NCBI GenBank assembly: GCA_026261815.1
Contig: JAMPIT010000511.1
Location: 1,637,001 to 1,701,000 of the forward strand
Reading direction: 5' to 3'
Source of the DNA: Monarcha castaneiventris obscurior
Taxonomy: Eukaryota; Chordata; Aves; Passeriformes; Monarchidae
Length of the DNA: 64,000 bases
Below are positions 48,284 to 63,500 of this stretch, piece after piece (position 1 is the stretch's first letter; each line of letters begins with the position of its first letter). Position numbers and translations under genes: made by a program. The notes below the pieces were generated by a model that saw nothing but the letters and a program-made list of their open reading frames with translations, made no database searches and was not told where the DNA came from.

Positions 48284-51200
48284 CAGATAAATACTAGTAG
48301 AGGAAAAGAACTATACAAAGACAATGGAGCCTGTTTCTGTGCCTGTGACTCTGGCATGAAAAAGGTTGATGTCCTGCATTTGTTGTGTTACTGGCAAAGG
48401 AGAGCTATGGTTTCCGTGCTTTCAAAGAAATTAAAGAGTATGGGAAACCCTCCTTATTTCATGTTCTCTTCCATCTCACTTGAGATGCCCCTTTTCAGAA
48501 TGCGCAGACAACTTAATATAATATAAATTATCTTAACAGTTTCCTTTAATGGCTTTGGTTATATGGAGGAAGGGTGAGGAGGATTTTCAGTCTATTATTT
48601 TGCTTTTGAACCTCAAATGTTTGAAGGCTATTGTTAAGAAAGGGCTTGGGACATTGTATCCTTCCCTGTATTGTAATAGGGAAGTGTTTTTCCTCCTAGA
48701 GATAAATAGGCACAGACATTCACACAGATATTTTAAAAATTTAATTATTATAGTTATTTTGAAAACCTCCTGTGGCAGTTGTTACCATATATGCCTGTGA
48801 AGCGAGCTGTTATAATCAATTATTAGCTTGACAAATGTCTTTTCCTTGATCAGAATGCAACTAGCACCTCACCTACACACTGCCTTGGGACACGGTCAAA
48901 GGTCTATTGAAATGTCACTTATATGAAGTGACTTTGGAAACTTCAGGCATCTTTTGATAATCCTGGTTTTCTTATGAGAAAGTGTAGGAGCAATATGGTA
49001 AGCAATAGACTCTAGCATAGGTTTACAAATCCATGTATTTTTCTGCTTAGTTCTCATTTTCTGAAAAATATTGCTTTTGTGGATCTTTTTGCCAACAAAA
49101 GTGAAGAACGATTAAAAATTTGAACGGTGTTTCTACACTTATAAAGAAAACTTTGGTGGCCTACAATACAGGAAAGGAGATAAAAAATAAATTCCACCAT
49201 TATACTGTTTTAAAATGTTTGCTTGGTTTACACAGGTTACAAAAGACTAATCTCAATTATTCATCCCCCCAAAAGAATAACTTCTGATCTTGGATTCTAA
49301 TTACCTTGTGCTTAGGTACACATTATATCTTCTAGTTTGTTTTAGGAAAGTTGAAAATCAGCCTGATGGAAATTACTTTACAATATTCATTTAATATGCA
49401 GTTCAGAAGTGAAGGTAGAAAGAGTTACGTAAAAACGAGTAGAGTAAACAGTTCATTTTTTATTATTATGATTAAACTAGTGTCAAAACTGTGATTTCTG
49501 ATTTCTTACATTTACTCTTGAGAATTACTTCTTTCCTCCGTGGGGCATAGAAAAAAGGCCAGGAGGAAAGATAGGTCAAAACTATCAGGAGTACTTTTTT
49601 CATTGCCCTCTAAGTAAACTGTTTTTAAAAAAGTCGGTATCTTCAAGTACAGATAGCAAATAATCATACTTATTTCAAATTTTCTATCACATAAAATTTC
49701 AGATTTGTTGTCTTCTGAAAATATTAAACAGCATTTTGAATACAAACACACATAAATAGAATACCATGTTTTTATGTCCATGTTATAAGGAAAAAAACCA
49801 CAATCCAGGATATAAACTTGAATTTCTGAGAACCTCAGGTAGTCCAATCAGCCACCTTAGTATTTACAACAATGCACTGGACAAAAAAATAATATACTTT
49901 ACCAATAATTTTCTGACGACGATCTTTTTTCTTTACTCAGAGTTGTCAGAAAAGCACTGAAAAAAGAGAGCTCACTCAATGGCATTACTATTTCATTTGT
50001 CATTGAGAGGCAGAAGAGTTGTCTTCTGAATGGAAAGATTCTGAAATATTTTTGTTTTGAATTTTAAAGGCCTGATACAGGTAAGGCTTAATGTCTTTTG
50101 TGACAAGCAGAAATCAACTCTTGCAAAGTATTTTAGCATCAAATGTGCCTCATGTTTCTTACATATATACTATATAACACATCAAGTGGTGTGACAAGAA
50201 GTATTTATCTGTAGATAAATTTAATTTTATCTGTAGTACTTTTTCTGTTAAAAACCTAAGGATTTTGTAAGGATAGAAACAATAAGATAAGCACATTTTT
50301 TTAAATTTTGGGACAGATTGTAGTTTTTCTTTGACTCCTAGCTTTACCATTTTAATTTACTTCTCTCAGTGGTTGACGCTATGAAATCTCAAAAAAAATG
50401 ACAATATTGTTCCTACTAATTTCTTATGTTTCACATAATGACAAAAGCATTTTGCTTTATGTAAATCAATATTGAATTATAGTAGAGAATTTCGTAGAAA
50501 GAACAGAAGGTAACTGTCATAGAGAATAAGGTAATTTTACTCAGAATATGACTTACCATATAAAAGAAAAGTTATGCAGTGATGATTTGTTAGTATAGAA
50601 CAGATCGTTATTCATACAGAAAGGGACTACGTGCAGAGAAAAAACATTTGCAGTTAGTGACACTTTCCATGTGATTTTTTATGATATGCTCTAGCAATTC
50701 ATTATTAATAGTGTCAATTTCTGTTATTTTTGTGATAATCAGACATGCATGCACTGTCCACAAAGGGTTAAAATTAAATAGATGTTAAAACAAACAAGCA
50801 AATACACAAGAAAAAAACCTAAAGCAAACAACAGCAAAAAATCACGTTAATTTTTAAGGCAAGGTAAAGACCAAAAATTGCGGGATGAGGCCAAAGCCAA
50901 ATCTGCTCAAGTACTGTGTTCAGCTCTTACTCCATTTCCTCATGCCCCCTTCACAAAACAGCTTGTTTGTTGTTCTTTGTACTCCCACTAACTGTTCCTT
51001 AGCCCTGCACTGTATGTTTGCCATCAGCCTCTAGGCTCTGACCCAGTGTTGTTCTGGAGGTGTCTGCAAAAAGGTGTATGTGAATACATTTAGTAAGGCT
51101 GACTTGCCAGTTTCATCTAGTAAGTTTTTTTTATTGCTTTGGGTGTGTTTACATAACTGCTCAAAGGATGTTTTTTCTATGTACCTGTTTACACTTTTTA

Positions 51201-54200
51201 CTTCTAAAACTCTTGATGCTGACAGCCCTTGGAGGGTGCTTACAAAGCAATTATGAACCCTTGATTGATGAGGAGAAAACCCCTGTTAGTGAATCATGGG
51301 GAAAACATTCCATAACGAACTGATCTTTTAATGAGTGTCACCACTGCCTTTGCAGTGGCTAGAAGGAAAGGGATAGAGGAGAGAGCCTGTTGTTTTGCAA
51401 AACTGTTTGAGAGACACAATAGTGAGGGAATGGCTCAGCCACTGGCTTTTGTGTGCAAATTTCCCGCCACAGCTAAACAACTTTTTTTTGCCAAATTATT
51501 TAAGTGGGTTTGGAGTCCAGCAATGGCCTAACAAGCACTTCTTCATGAATGAAATGTTTGTGTTTGGCAGTGAGGCAAGGCTCTGAACAATGTCGATAGC
51601 AATTTCTGCCAGCCACTCTAACAGTTCCTGAGAACAGGAGGTGCTGCGCAGGCAGAGTGTAGTGCTGCCAGGAAAGTGCTGGCGGTAGTATTGGCCAACC
51701 TTGCAGCAAACTTGTCACTGCACCCAAGGTTTTAACTGAAGATAGGCCCCCCCTTGGGAAAGATTTTCTAAAGATGCTCATGCAGTCAGGGAGTTTTCTA
51801 GCAGATGTGACTCTCATTGTTGTGAGGGAGCTTGTAGGAGCCTGTATAAGAAGAGATGATGCTGGGGAGAAGTATGGGAGCAATCAATTATCCCAGAAGT
51901 GGTGAAGATAATTCACTTAAATTTAAAAGAATGCACCCCTGAAAGTTATAGCTATACCTTTTATGATTCCCTGATCTTTCTCAATTTGTAAGTCTATTTG
52001 AATGGAAATTAATAATATTTTCCTTACTTATATTTTATTTTTGCTTTTGCTTATGTAAAAGTATCACCAGGTTTCCTGCCCATATTCAGTCCCATTTCCT
52101 TCTGTAAATGTCCTGAGGGTTCTTGCCAGGATAAAGTCTATGGTACAGTTCTGCACTCTGTCACTCTACTCTCAAAGAAAACAAATGTTGCCTGAGATTG
52201 TTTCTTTTTACCCACATTTGTGAATGCAACTTCTGACTTGGGTTGATTCCTCTCAGTTTAAAGCCCTGGTAGTACCATTTGAAACGTGACAAGTTGTACA
52301 AAGAACTGCCTGATAATCAGCTAGATATACACATTGAGAAGTTTCTTTGGAGGCGTTTTCACAAGCCCATCAATGTGAGAAATGCAACTCTCTAAATTAA
52401 TGTAGTGCTTTATCTGCATAAAGCTTTGAAATTTTTCCAGTTAATGGTTATAACACCCTCAGAGTGTCAGTCAGGAGGTTTTCACTCAAGGCGACCTTTA
52501 TTTGGTTTATTTTATTTCAGGTTTAGTAACAGATTTTTGTAGTAACAGGTCTCTTTTTTAGGTTATCATTTAATAAGATGGAAGTTCAGGTTTTTATTTA
52601 AAAATGAGAGAAAATGTCCCTGGGACGAGCAGTATGTTCTCAGTGGAACAGCAGAACGCTTTGCCGATAAGTGTTTCATAGTTATTTTTATTAATTATTT
52701 TAAATAATTTATTAATAATTATTATTCTTATTATTTAAGTTTATTCAGGTTTCCAGATATATTTTTTCTTCTCAACTCTCCACTTATGGATTAACGTATT
52801 TTGAGAAGCCTAGCTGTAGACCAATTTCTACTTTCAGAAAAGCAGCACTGAGCGTCAGAGCCTACTCTTTCTTTTTTAAAAGTACTCTGCAGGTATGTCC
52901 TCATCATCATGCCAAATAATTCTAGAGCTTGCCTTTTCCATTAAGTACAGGGTTAAGTCTGCATTCACAAAACCCATTTTTGACACATTAAGTCAATACT
53001 CATGGCAGACAGTTTTTCCTAATAGCAACTCTTTCATTTCCATGTTACATTGCACAAAGCTGCACTGTGCTGAGCTCAGCTGGTCACCAATGTTCTGCCT
53101 CAGAATCAAGAAACTTTTTTCACAGTTATGATACCTTGTTCACTTTTCTTGTCACCAATTGCAAACAGTTTAGGAGATTTTTTTTCTGGCTTTATATGAA
53201 ACTCATGGTTTTTAAATTTGTTTTTCTGTATTCTATGTTACTGTTTATGCTGTGCTGTGAAATACGTTCTCTCAGAGAAGCAAGAGAGCACACAGTGCCT
53301 TCAGTTGCACCCTGTGGGGTCTGACGACAGAATTCTCCTTGTTTCTCCTGGCCACCCTCAGTAGATTCAGATGGCAGAGGAATGTGAGAAACAATTAGCT
53401 TCTGTTCCTCCTCAAATGCCTAATCTCATCAGTGTGGCACAGAAAGGAAATTCTAGAAGGAAAACACTTTTTTAGTTGTTTTGAATAGGTAGATGAAGAA
53501 CATGTTTTCAGTACATGAAAAATTTTAGGGGCAAGGACTGAAAAAGTACACAAAACTAGGAAAACTGCTGAAAGAAGTATCATAAATTTGAGTAATTTAA
53601 TCAGTCGATGCATAGGATGAGAAAAGAACTGCTATAGTATTTTATGAAGTTTAGCTACAAGACTGTTTTTCATATGAACAAAACATATTGGCAGCATTTT
53701 GCTCAAATATGGGGGCCTAGAATTTTTGTCTGTCTACCTTGCTGCAGTGTAGAAGGACCTTTGTCTTAGACATTAACACAGTGTGTCTGGAGTGGCAGAA
53801 TACACCCCCAGAAGCACAAATTTTAGCAAAGTTAGGACTTTCACTTGTGGGCCATAGGTAAGTTTGAGTGCTTCTCGGAATTCTCTAGTGTTATAGAGTT
53901 TTTAGTGTAGACAAAGTTAATCACTCAGAATAATCATTATGCTGAAATAGTTGATTTTTGTAAATAAATACTTCTTTCCCTTTTATGCGCACTTTATGCT
54001 TATTCTGTTCAATAGGTAAAATATCTGGGGTGAGAAACTGTGGTAAATATTTTGTTATCACGATTAGTCAGTAATATTAGATGTGAAACTGGAATCTTTG
54101 TTAATGTCTGGTAGCTTTTTACGGTCGGTTTAGCAGAAGCTAAAAAATTCATTTTACTTCAACACCATAACCAGTTTGGAGGCAGCTTTATTTATGGCGG

Positions 54201-56788
54201 CTATATGCATATACACGGAAAAGCTTGTGGTTATTAGTGAGACTGTATGGTACTCATGGTACATATATCCCTGTGTCAGGATGTGCTCTTTATATGGACC
54301 AATTTGTAGATAAATCTAGCAAGTAAAAATTTTAGTTTAAGTTCTCGCCAGTATGGATATAAATGTGGAAAAAATGCATGAATGTTGAAATAGACAAATG
54401 TCAGGTCCATGTGCTGTCTGACTAATTTCTTACTCCTGGTTTCTTGGAAGACACGGTGAGGTCTTTTTTGTGACCCGTTTCACCTGGAGGTGTGTTGCCC
54501 TTCAGGGTATCACATCAAGAGATAAATTGTGTCCTTGTGTCCCTTACACTGCTACTTGGTACAGACAAACCCAGAGGACGGGGCAAATAAAAAGGTTAGG
54601 AAAATCAAATATAGAAAAGAAGTGCAGTGTCTCTTTAGTAATACAATCTTTACCTCCTTACCAGTATAATGGGGTGAAAGAACGCAACCCCCTGTCAAAT
54701 ACTTACTTCCTTGGGGAAGCAGAGTGTAGATTACAAAGTGAGAAAATTGCCAGGTGATACAGTATCTAAGGCGATGGCTTCAACAACAGTAAAATTTTGA
54801 CTTAGGGTCATAGTGACTGCAGATAGTCATGTAGTGACTGTGGCCCGAACAAAACGTACTTTTGCAAATACAGCAAAAAGGCTTTTTTCCTTGAGATCAT
54901 GGGAAGGATTTGCTGAAAAGCTCAGAAATCATCAGTCCAAGTTACTGGTTTCACTGCCTGCCAGTGGCCATAATTACAGTGAATATTCCAGAGCAAATAA
55001 TTTGTCTGACAAATTTCTTTTTCACTTCATGAAAAATCCATGAGTAGTTCCCATGCTCTTTGCATTTGTTTGTTGTTAATATTTAATTATTTATTCTTGT
55101 GCGGCTTTCTTTGGCTGTATATGTCACATGGTATGGCTTATTTTTTTTTGTTCTTTTTTTTTCTTTTGCATCCTTTGATCCTGGTTGTACATTTATACAT
55201 GTATAAATACTGAACAACTAAAGGTCTGAGTGTTGAACAGTTGTATCACTTGCTGAATATATTTCTTGGATGGTCTCTCTGCTTTTGTCTTCTTGAGCCT
55301 TCATTGCTGTCTCTGGTCTCCTCATGGTCCATAGTGTATTCTCTAAACTTTAAATGCTGTGAGCTCTGTCTGTGTATTTTAGTTACTGAAGTTCTGCTGT
55401 AGTTCTGAGGAGCTCCTTTTTTGCTTGTTTGTTTGTTTGTTGTTTTTGTTTGTTTTGCTGTTGTACAATAACCTTTGTGAAAAGGACATGGCAGGGAGAT
55501 TAAATACTTGTAACTTCAGCAAAGAAAGATATGCAACTGGTTCATGATTTGTTGAACTGCTATATTCTTTACTGACATCTTTCACAGTTTCTTCCTTGAA
55601 ATCTGTGTTGCTGTATCACTGAACTTCAAGACATTTAAGGATTCCAAGTTACTAATCAACTCCGTACTTCGGCTGTTGATTTAAAAATAAATAAGTAAAT
55701 ATTATTTTTCCCTTTGGACATAGGAAAAAGTAGATATTCACTGAACTCTTTCTTAACTTGGATTGTTTCAGGAAGTTTACCTAAAGAACAAGTCTGAAGA
55801 AGGTTGTGCACTTCAGATAGCCTTACAAAGGAAAAAATACTTCTCTTTAGTACAGGCTTAAAATGACTGCATTTATTTTAACAAGCCTTTATTCTAATTA
55901 ATCTACTCGAGAATGATCTAGTCTAAAATTGTTGTTCTTCATCGTAAGCACATTTCACTTTTGCTATAATTGCACCTTCTCATCATTAGAAAGACATAAT
56001 AGGCATTATGGAATGCATCGGTGTTCACAGAGTTGAATAGACTCTTATCAGATATGAAGAAATTAATATATTTTCAGTGACCTGGCGCATGCTAATCTTT
56101 TTTATTTTGGTTTTACAGTTCATGCATAATCAATAGAGGACTACTCTGAATGTCCTACAGGTACTCCAAATCCTTTTTGACAGCTCCTCCAGGAAGACAG
56201 GTCTAGTCTAGCACGTAATTATTGCTGGTGATTCCACTCTGATCTTTTCTCTCCTTTAATGTGCATCTCTGACTGAGAAGGAGATAATAGACAATCATGT
56301 AAGGAAATCCTTGATTATGGCTTGATTGAGCTTGTGTGAGCTCTGGAGAGCTAGTGTTGTCATGGTTTCCAAGCCATTTTAACATATGACATTTCTACAT
56401 AACCAAGATGTTAGATAGCCATCCAAAAAATTGAAATTTGGGTTATGTCTAATCCCTCTTTGTATGTCAGATGAGGTTTATTTTCATAGACAATCAGTAG
56501 CCGGGTCTCATATTAGAAGTTATAAAAAACGTACTGTCTTTCACCAAGCTTGCAAAACAGAGGAATTGTCTGGAAAGAAAAAATACCTGTCATGCAACAA
56601 AAGAAGCAGATTTGCAGTTTTTAGCAATGCATAGAGGTAAAAAATTCCAAATCCTCTCAGCTTGTAGTCACCATATCTATAATTATAAGCAAAAAAAAAA
56701 AAAGAATAAATCCTGCTACTCTGGAATCAGTAGTGTCCCAAAAGTGAACAACATCAGTAACTCAACCCTGGCTGAACTTCCAACAAAA
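48284..56788. other. AT-rich non-coding DNA, simple repeats, no gene seen
   Basis: Contains an A/T-only stretch at about 52,676-52,745, a perfect 18-base A/T-rich palindrome at 55,191-55,208, a (TTTG)n tract at 55,424-55,459 and a run of 13 A at 56,691-56,703. A possible conserved block lies at 48,770-48,930. A GC-richer patch at 51,540-51,880 has no recognisable origin. On the minus strand 50,557-50,626 has good splice-like borders and one open frame, but is only 70 bases long. Confidence 0.5.
55424..55459. repeat. (TTTG)n simple repeat
   Basis: About eight copies of TTTG (CAAA on the other strand), slightly interrupted by an extra T run. Confidence 0.85.
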
Positions 56789-56885
56789 CACAGAATCAAA
56801 ATTTAATATAGGTGGAAAGAGACCTCTGAAGGTTAGCTGTCCAACCCACTGCTCTGAGATGATCCAAAGTAGATTGGGCTGCTCT
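56789..56885 (-). repeat. CR1 LINE 3' end, diverged
   Basis: The plus strand shows a reversed CR1 tail: cacagaatcaaaat, then ggtggaaagagacctct and gctgtccaacccactgctc. Matches are in order but worn. Confidence 0.75.
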
Positions 56886-57989
56886 CCTTGATTTTCACTT
56901 ATGACGGAGCTGAGGAGATAATAAAATACATTATAAACTCTACTCAATACTAGATTCCTTTCAACATGACATGCACATGATATTTTTTGTGCTATAGTTT
57001 GTGTATTTTGAGAAACTGGGTTCATATGTTGCTGTTTACCTGGACAGATGTTATTTGAGCTGATGCTTTGGGACACTTGCGGGTAATATATATGATGACC
57101 AAAATATGTCACAGCTCTGCATGAAGACTCTTGGTGCCTTTCTATATATCTAAATGAAAGTCGAGGAAAGTTTTCCTAAGCTTTAGGTAGCACCTACAGC
57201 GGTGCTTGGTATTGTCCTTCTTTTTCTTTGGAAAAACACAGAAGTCTCTTTCTCTGAATTTTAAGAACCTTAAACCAAAATATTGAGGCATTTTCAATAT
57301 CCAGCTTTTGTGTATTGGTAAACACAGACATCAGTGTAGTTCCAGAAATAGGTTTTTTCCAACAATGATTTTTTCAGAGCCAGCAGAGGGAGCACGATAA
57401 AAAAAAGTAATTTTACTGATACGTCTACTTGCCTGCAGTCCAAGAATTTAAAATATTTCTTCAGGTATGTCATTGTTGCAAGTCCAATTTACTGCTAAGT
57501 GAAGTGTGTGGTGAGGTGGGAGAGCATAAATACAAGAAATAGAAAAACAGGGAAAAGGCTAGTTTTCAAAATAAGAAATGTTCCATATTTTCTGTACCTG
57601 CCATTGAGAATACAGGAAAAAATGACAATATTTTGTGGTGGAATACTAGATAATCTAATGCAGATGCTCAAGTTATTTAGTAGCCTGCAGAATCTTTGTT
57701 TAAGCATGACAGAAATGCAGTATTTACTGACTTAAAAAAAGTCTTACTAATTTGATCATTTGATCATTAATACTGATTGAATCAGTAGTTCCAAGGAAAA
57801 TCAGGGAGATAGGTTGTACATCCTTTGTTAAGAGAAGGCCTTCCTGTTATACGTGCACACAGATCATAGTGAACATTTCAAGTCTGACTGTTGCTTACAG
57901 ACACAATTGTAGTCATATTTTACTGGATCCGTTCCTTTGGTTTCAAAACTGTTGTCCAAGTAGCAGTCATTTCCCAACTTCTTGTTTTG

Positions 57990-60560
57990 CATTTGAGTAA
58001 CTCATTAACTGGGTCCTGCTGTAATGCATACGGATAACAGGAATGACAAAATCCTAAAGCAATAAAATTCGTCCTCATCCACTTCAGTGTTTTAATCCCT
58101 TACCCTGTAAGTTTCTTTTATATGCCCTATTGCAGTCCCCAACAATGAGGTTATTGACATAGCTGATAGAAATGTTCATAGTTTTCACAATATATGCCAT
58201 TTAGCAACGGAGCACACACCTTTCTGTGACTAACAAGCACTCTCAGTCCTGAAAGGAATCAAAATGGTTTGCAAGTGGTTATACCTTCTCCTGCCCTTCA
58301 GATTTTAAATTTGATACATCCATTGGAGGCAGCACTACAAAGTATCATCATCGGCTGAGCAATGGGAGAAGAGCTATACATGGTGAAGACTCTGGTTATG
58401 AGTACATCATTTAGACTTGGTTTGATTACTGAGGCTTCCCTGGTAAAGTCAGTGTTGTGGAACTTAAAAGGCAGTCCATTACTTGGTGGTTTCTCTTTTC
58501 ATCTAAATCCAGGATTTACTGGAGTTAACTGAACCTCTTCTGCTATAAAGGCTTGAGTTGAACAAATCACATTAGTGGGTGGGCTCAGCAGTTTGAAAGT
58601 CAGCATCACTGCTACTACCTTCTAGAATAGGCCCACTGCCAGTCTCTAAGTGTACTGTAAAGCCTTCTGTCGTGATTAGTGGTCAATGTGTTGATTGCTT
58701 TAATCCAGCATGTCAGTTATGTGCCCCTGTAGCAACTTCTTTCTACTGTCAGGCTTGTTGGGATCTGTGTGCCTGAGATGTAGCCTGAGGCATTTGGCTT
58801 TTTAGTTGCGAAGACAGGATTTGCAAATTAAATGGAAGAATGCTAATCACTTAATGTCCTTGTTTGCTCCTTTTTAAACTTTGTAGACTAGACAGTTAAT
58901 CAATTATTTGAAATGATGATTCCTGCAATGCTCACATATGAACACAGCAGGCTAAGAAAAGTCAGTGGGCAATCCTGTAATAAGATTTTGAAATGGTCAA
59001 TTTAATTTCTTACACAATCTTGGCCACTATAATACACTGGCAGTCTGTGTGTGGACAGTTATTCCAATTTACTCAAGAGTCATCAGTAATATATTTGTGG
59101 TTTTGTGTAACTGTAAGATGTACTGTTTATTCTGGGGCACACTTGAAATTCTGATGTATACTTGAAATTGCTGGGAATTATCTTAGTAGTTCTCTGATTT
59201 TTCTAAGGTGAGTACTAATTATGGGTGACACAGGTTCTGGCAAAAGCAGTCAGAATACTGCAAAGAAATTAGTCCTGTGTAAACTTCTGAAAATTATCTA
59301 GTTCTTCTGGGTTAAAGCAGAGCTGATGATGGGATTTTTCAGTCACCGTCTCCACAAAGAGACAGTGAAGCAAATGTTGTAGTCCAGAGAAATCCAGTGG
59401 TTGGAAAAAAATTACAAGATCAGAAGAGTGTATTGAGGCTTTTCTTTCCCCATTTGTTCATGGTGGTGGGGATTTTTCCACTTCTTCCAACTCAGGAGCT
59501 GTAGGGAGCCATCATGTACCTATGCAAGGTTAGTGAGTACCACGTCCTTCCATCTTCAGTGTGATTATGGTACTAGACTGAAAAGTATTATTATGTGAAG
59601 GCATTAAAGACACTATAAAAAGATTGGTATACTGTGTAATCCTTGTACACCCAGTCCACATTTCACTCTTTTTGTACAAGACTGTCTTGAACAAAGACAC
59701 CAAATTCATATTACTTGTCCTTTGCTGAAAAAATTACCAAGAAAGAAGGCAACACCATGAGTCTCATAGTTAAATGCATTTTCCCTTATCAGGTATCCTG
59801 TTAAGAAAACCATCAGTGATTACACACAAGCTAGGTGCATCAGGGATTGAGGGGGACAGAGTGGCAGATGTGGGCTGCTCTGAGTCCTGTCAGGAAGGAA
59901 TGATTAATGAACACTAACTTCAGCTGAGGCTAACCTTTGGAGAGCCGAGCAGGACATCTGCAGAACTGTCAGAGCTTGACAAGGACAGAGCTGAACAACC
60001 AATTATTCCACCATCACTAAGGTGGGCTGTCAGTTTAATCCCAGACATTCACTTAGGCAAGGACAAGGAAATTTCTCCTTTACATAGCAGCACTCTGTTG
60101 TGACCTTAACTATTTCTGTACTGCTGAGGGGAGCCATGGGGTAGCATTACATATACAGGAACCCCTGGAATGAGAAGGGGTAGAGTAGTCAGAATCCCCA
60201 TGTTAAGTGCCACTGTGCCAAGAGTTATAGTAGTTCTCTACTCAACTGTAATGATATATGGGAATTCTTCTGATTTTAGATAATGATGAATACAAAATTG
60301 AATATTCTGCAGACACCCCAGTACTAGTCACTGATGTTGTTGAAGTTCTATTGTGACAAGAAAAACTGGTAATTGCCAACACATTCTGACTTGACCATGC
60401 TGAGCTGTGTTCATCTTCCACAAGAAGGCTGAGGATGGTTGTCAACAGCTAGTGGTGTTTCTAAAGACTATGAGGAGCCTTTCAGTTGGCTCAGTGGGAG
60501 CCAGAGTCAACCCAGACTGGGACATCTGGTGCAGGTTTAGCTGCAGACATGCACCTACAT
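57990..60560 (-). pseudogene. Possible decayed retrocopy, source gene unknown
   Basis: On the minus strand several neighbouring stretches read like broken protein rather than random AT-rich sequence. Examples are a 67-codon open frame at 60,242-60,445 (LVEDEHSSAWSSQNVLAITS); then LSDGGIIGCSALSLSSSDSS and SADVLLGSPK (about 59,950-60,030); EEVEKSPPP with a following run of some 60 open codons around 59,300-59,500; and EEVQLTPVNPGF with a later KFHNTDFTREASVIKPSLND around 58,320-58,540. They follow one another in one direction with stops and frame changes between them. I do not recognise the protein. No poly-T is visible at the left end, where a poly-A tail would appear. The judgement is subjective; an old unlisted transposon or chance are real alternatives. 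Confidence 0.25.
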
Positions 60561-63500
60561 AAAAGGTACCAGTCCAGTTTTTGTTTTACATTAAAAACAT
60601 GTTTCATTTTGTCACACAGTACAGGAAACTGTCACAAATACTTCCAGTGCTACCAGTTTTTCCCAAGTAGGTGGGAAAAAATGCAGCTTGAGTACATCTC
60701 TGGAGGAAGCTACAGCATAGCTTTGTCTTTTTGATTTCTTTCCTAAGCTCTTTATGTGCTTAACAAACACAGAAAATGTAATTGCCACGGCACCTCTCTC
60801 TCTAGATTCTCCTTGAAAAGCATTATTTTTACCATGTTTAATTAGGACTTTCAGTTTGTAATTGCTTTTATCTGGGAAATGCACTATTGTCACAAAAAGA
60901 GGACAAGAAAAGTCTTGAAAATTTTGAAGTAGGATTTTGCAAAAAAAAATATTAAATTTTACTCTCTCATGGTTAATTTTCTGATTATGTTGGAGAACTT
61001 TTACAGAAAAAGCAGATGATAAATCCCATCTCCTTTACACCTGTCTAAATATATTTTCAAATATGTTTCTGTTATGCAGAAATTTTGCTAATGAACTCCC
61101 AGTCGCAGTTTAGGCATTATAGCAATGTTCTACAAAAAAGAGAGCTTATCTGAATGAAGATAAAATACTTTTTCATGTAATTATATTTGCAAATTTCTTC
61201 CAGTACATGCCAGCTATAAAAAGATGGTATACCTATCATTGTACCAAAAATCAGTTATAAAACAGCAGAAGATATTTGGATTTCTGATCGGGGCAGCTCT
61301 GCTGCACCAAAAGTGGAGAAAATCTTCTCCAAATTTCTGCTAAAACTGCAATACAGAGACTATTACTTTAACCATGCAAATGTTTCCTGACGTGGTGAAT
61401 TCTATCAATATCTGAATTTTCATGTGTGTGTTGCATTTACAGTACTGCATTCCTGTTGCTCTTTGGGAAACATAGGAATTAGTGACAGCAATCAAAAGAA
61501 TGGAAATTGGTGTGCATATAGCAAGAACTTACAAAAATTCATAACGTATCATCTCTATTGCAAAAAAATGTCCTTTGAGACATGGAGATATGCAAAATTT
61601 GTTCTGCAATTTCAAATGGTGTCAATGCTCTTGTAGAAGGTGGAATTAAGTCAGGGAGGCTGCAAGGGGAACAGGCTTGAATATTGATTATTTGATGCTG
61701 AATTGCAACCCAGAAATGTTGAAACAGCATGTATGCAGAACAGTGTTTTCAAAGCTGAGGTTAAGGCCAAAGTGATTGCTCTTCCTGCTTAGGAAAGGAT
61801 TAAATCTGAAATTCCAACATTAACTTCTTCTGCCCTGCAAGACTCATCTTGGAGAGTGAATCTATTGGTTATCCTTTATGTTAGTTGAGGGGTTTAAGGG
61901 TTTTGTTTGTTTGGATTCTCTTCATTTATCTTCCTTCCGCACTTTCCATCTGGATTTGCAGGACACATGGTATTTATCATGGTCCAGAAAGGGTTTTTAT
62001 TGTAATAGGAAAAAATAGCAAAAATATAACAGGTAAAATTTTTGTTTAAATTACATTTCCTAAAATTAATTGGACGCTGATAGTAATTGTGAACTATTAC
62101 TCATTTTGACCAAAGTTAGTTGTCTGAGGACATGAAAGATGAACACATGGTACTTTGGTGTAGACTCCCTATCTTACAGTCTCACTTTTCGTGATGTTTG
62201 CATTAAAACACAATGGACAAGCTTCTTACTACTGGGGGAAGTTGACTTAGAAATTCCTAAATTAATTAAGAAAAGCAAATCTATTGACTACTCCACAACT
62301 GGAGATGGTTGCTTGCTTGCCTTCAGTTTTTTGACAGAAGGTGATTAATATAGAAGGTAATTCCTGTAGTCTTTTTAATAAATATTCACAGAGACATCCT
62401 ACAGAGAAATCAGGTAGCTTTGAAATGTGAGCTTGAACCATGGGGAAAGTCAAAAAGAGCCAGTAGAAGATAATCAATTTAAACTAAAAAAAGTCATGAG
62501 TTTTTTCCTTAACATCTAAATCTTTAATAAAGATAATGGGTATTTTTCCTTCACCACATATTTGAGAAGCAGGTGGCAGAGGAGATTGTCTTGAAAAATA
62601 CAAAACTCTGCATAGCTAAATAAAGGCAATGCAAAATTGTGTACCATAATCATATGGCATACATTAATGAAGTGAGCTACTTCAGATAGGTCCCCAGTCC
62701 AGAAAAGATGATTCCTTTGGTTTTTTCTGTATAGCATGGTTCTTCCAGACAAGGCAATGCTACAGTTCAGACAGCTTCAATCACAACTTTTCGGTAGAAT
62801 TTTTCATGGTTTATAATTTTTGTTAAATTCTTGGAATGATTTTTTGGTACAAAATACCAAGGAAATGTGCCCTCTAATTGAGTCCACACTCACAATTGTT
62901 CTCTGCCAGCAAAATCAACTCTTGCTAGACAGTGTTAGACTTCTCAGTCAGAAGTTGCTTCTGAACACAGGTTCAACTCTGCCATTGTTGTGAATGGAAA
63001 TCAAAGGTTTATGGAATTATGCTTTTGCTTGTTGGTTGTCTATATTGATTATATGGTTGCTACGGGGCTTATACATTTGCTGTTTATTAAGTTGCATTAC
63101 TGCTTAGCAATATATAGATGAAGGATCCATTAATGAAATAAAATAATTAATTACTTAATGCAGTGACACTAGTTAGCCCTAAATTTTCACAACTAGAGGG
63201 TTTAACTAAGTATGAAATGCATCACTGAATGACTTAACAGAACACCATAACTCTTTTCTTTTTGCCATAAATTGTAACCTGGGATTTTTTTTTTGCAATG
63301 GTAATTGCCTTATCTTCATAAATTCTACAGTCATACAGAATTTAACTAGTATTGTAACGGGAATTCCCAGGAGTAAAAAAAGAAAACAACAAAAAAACCC
63401 AGGAGCTGTCAATGGTAATTTAAATAAGAAAAGGCACTGTAAGTGGTTCTTCTTCCACTGGTAATAGAAATTAATCAGCTTTGAGCTGCTTTGGAGGTTT

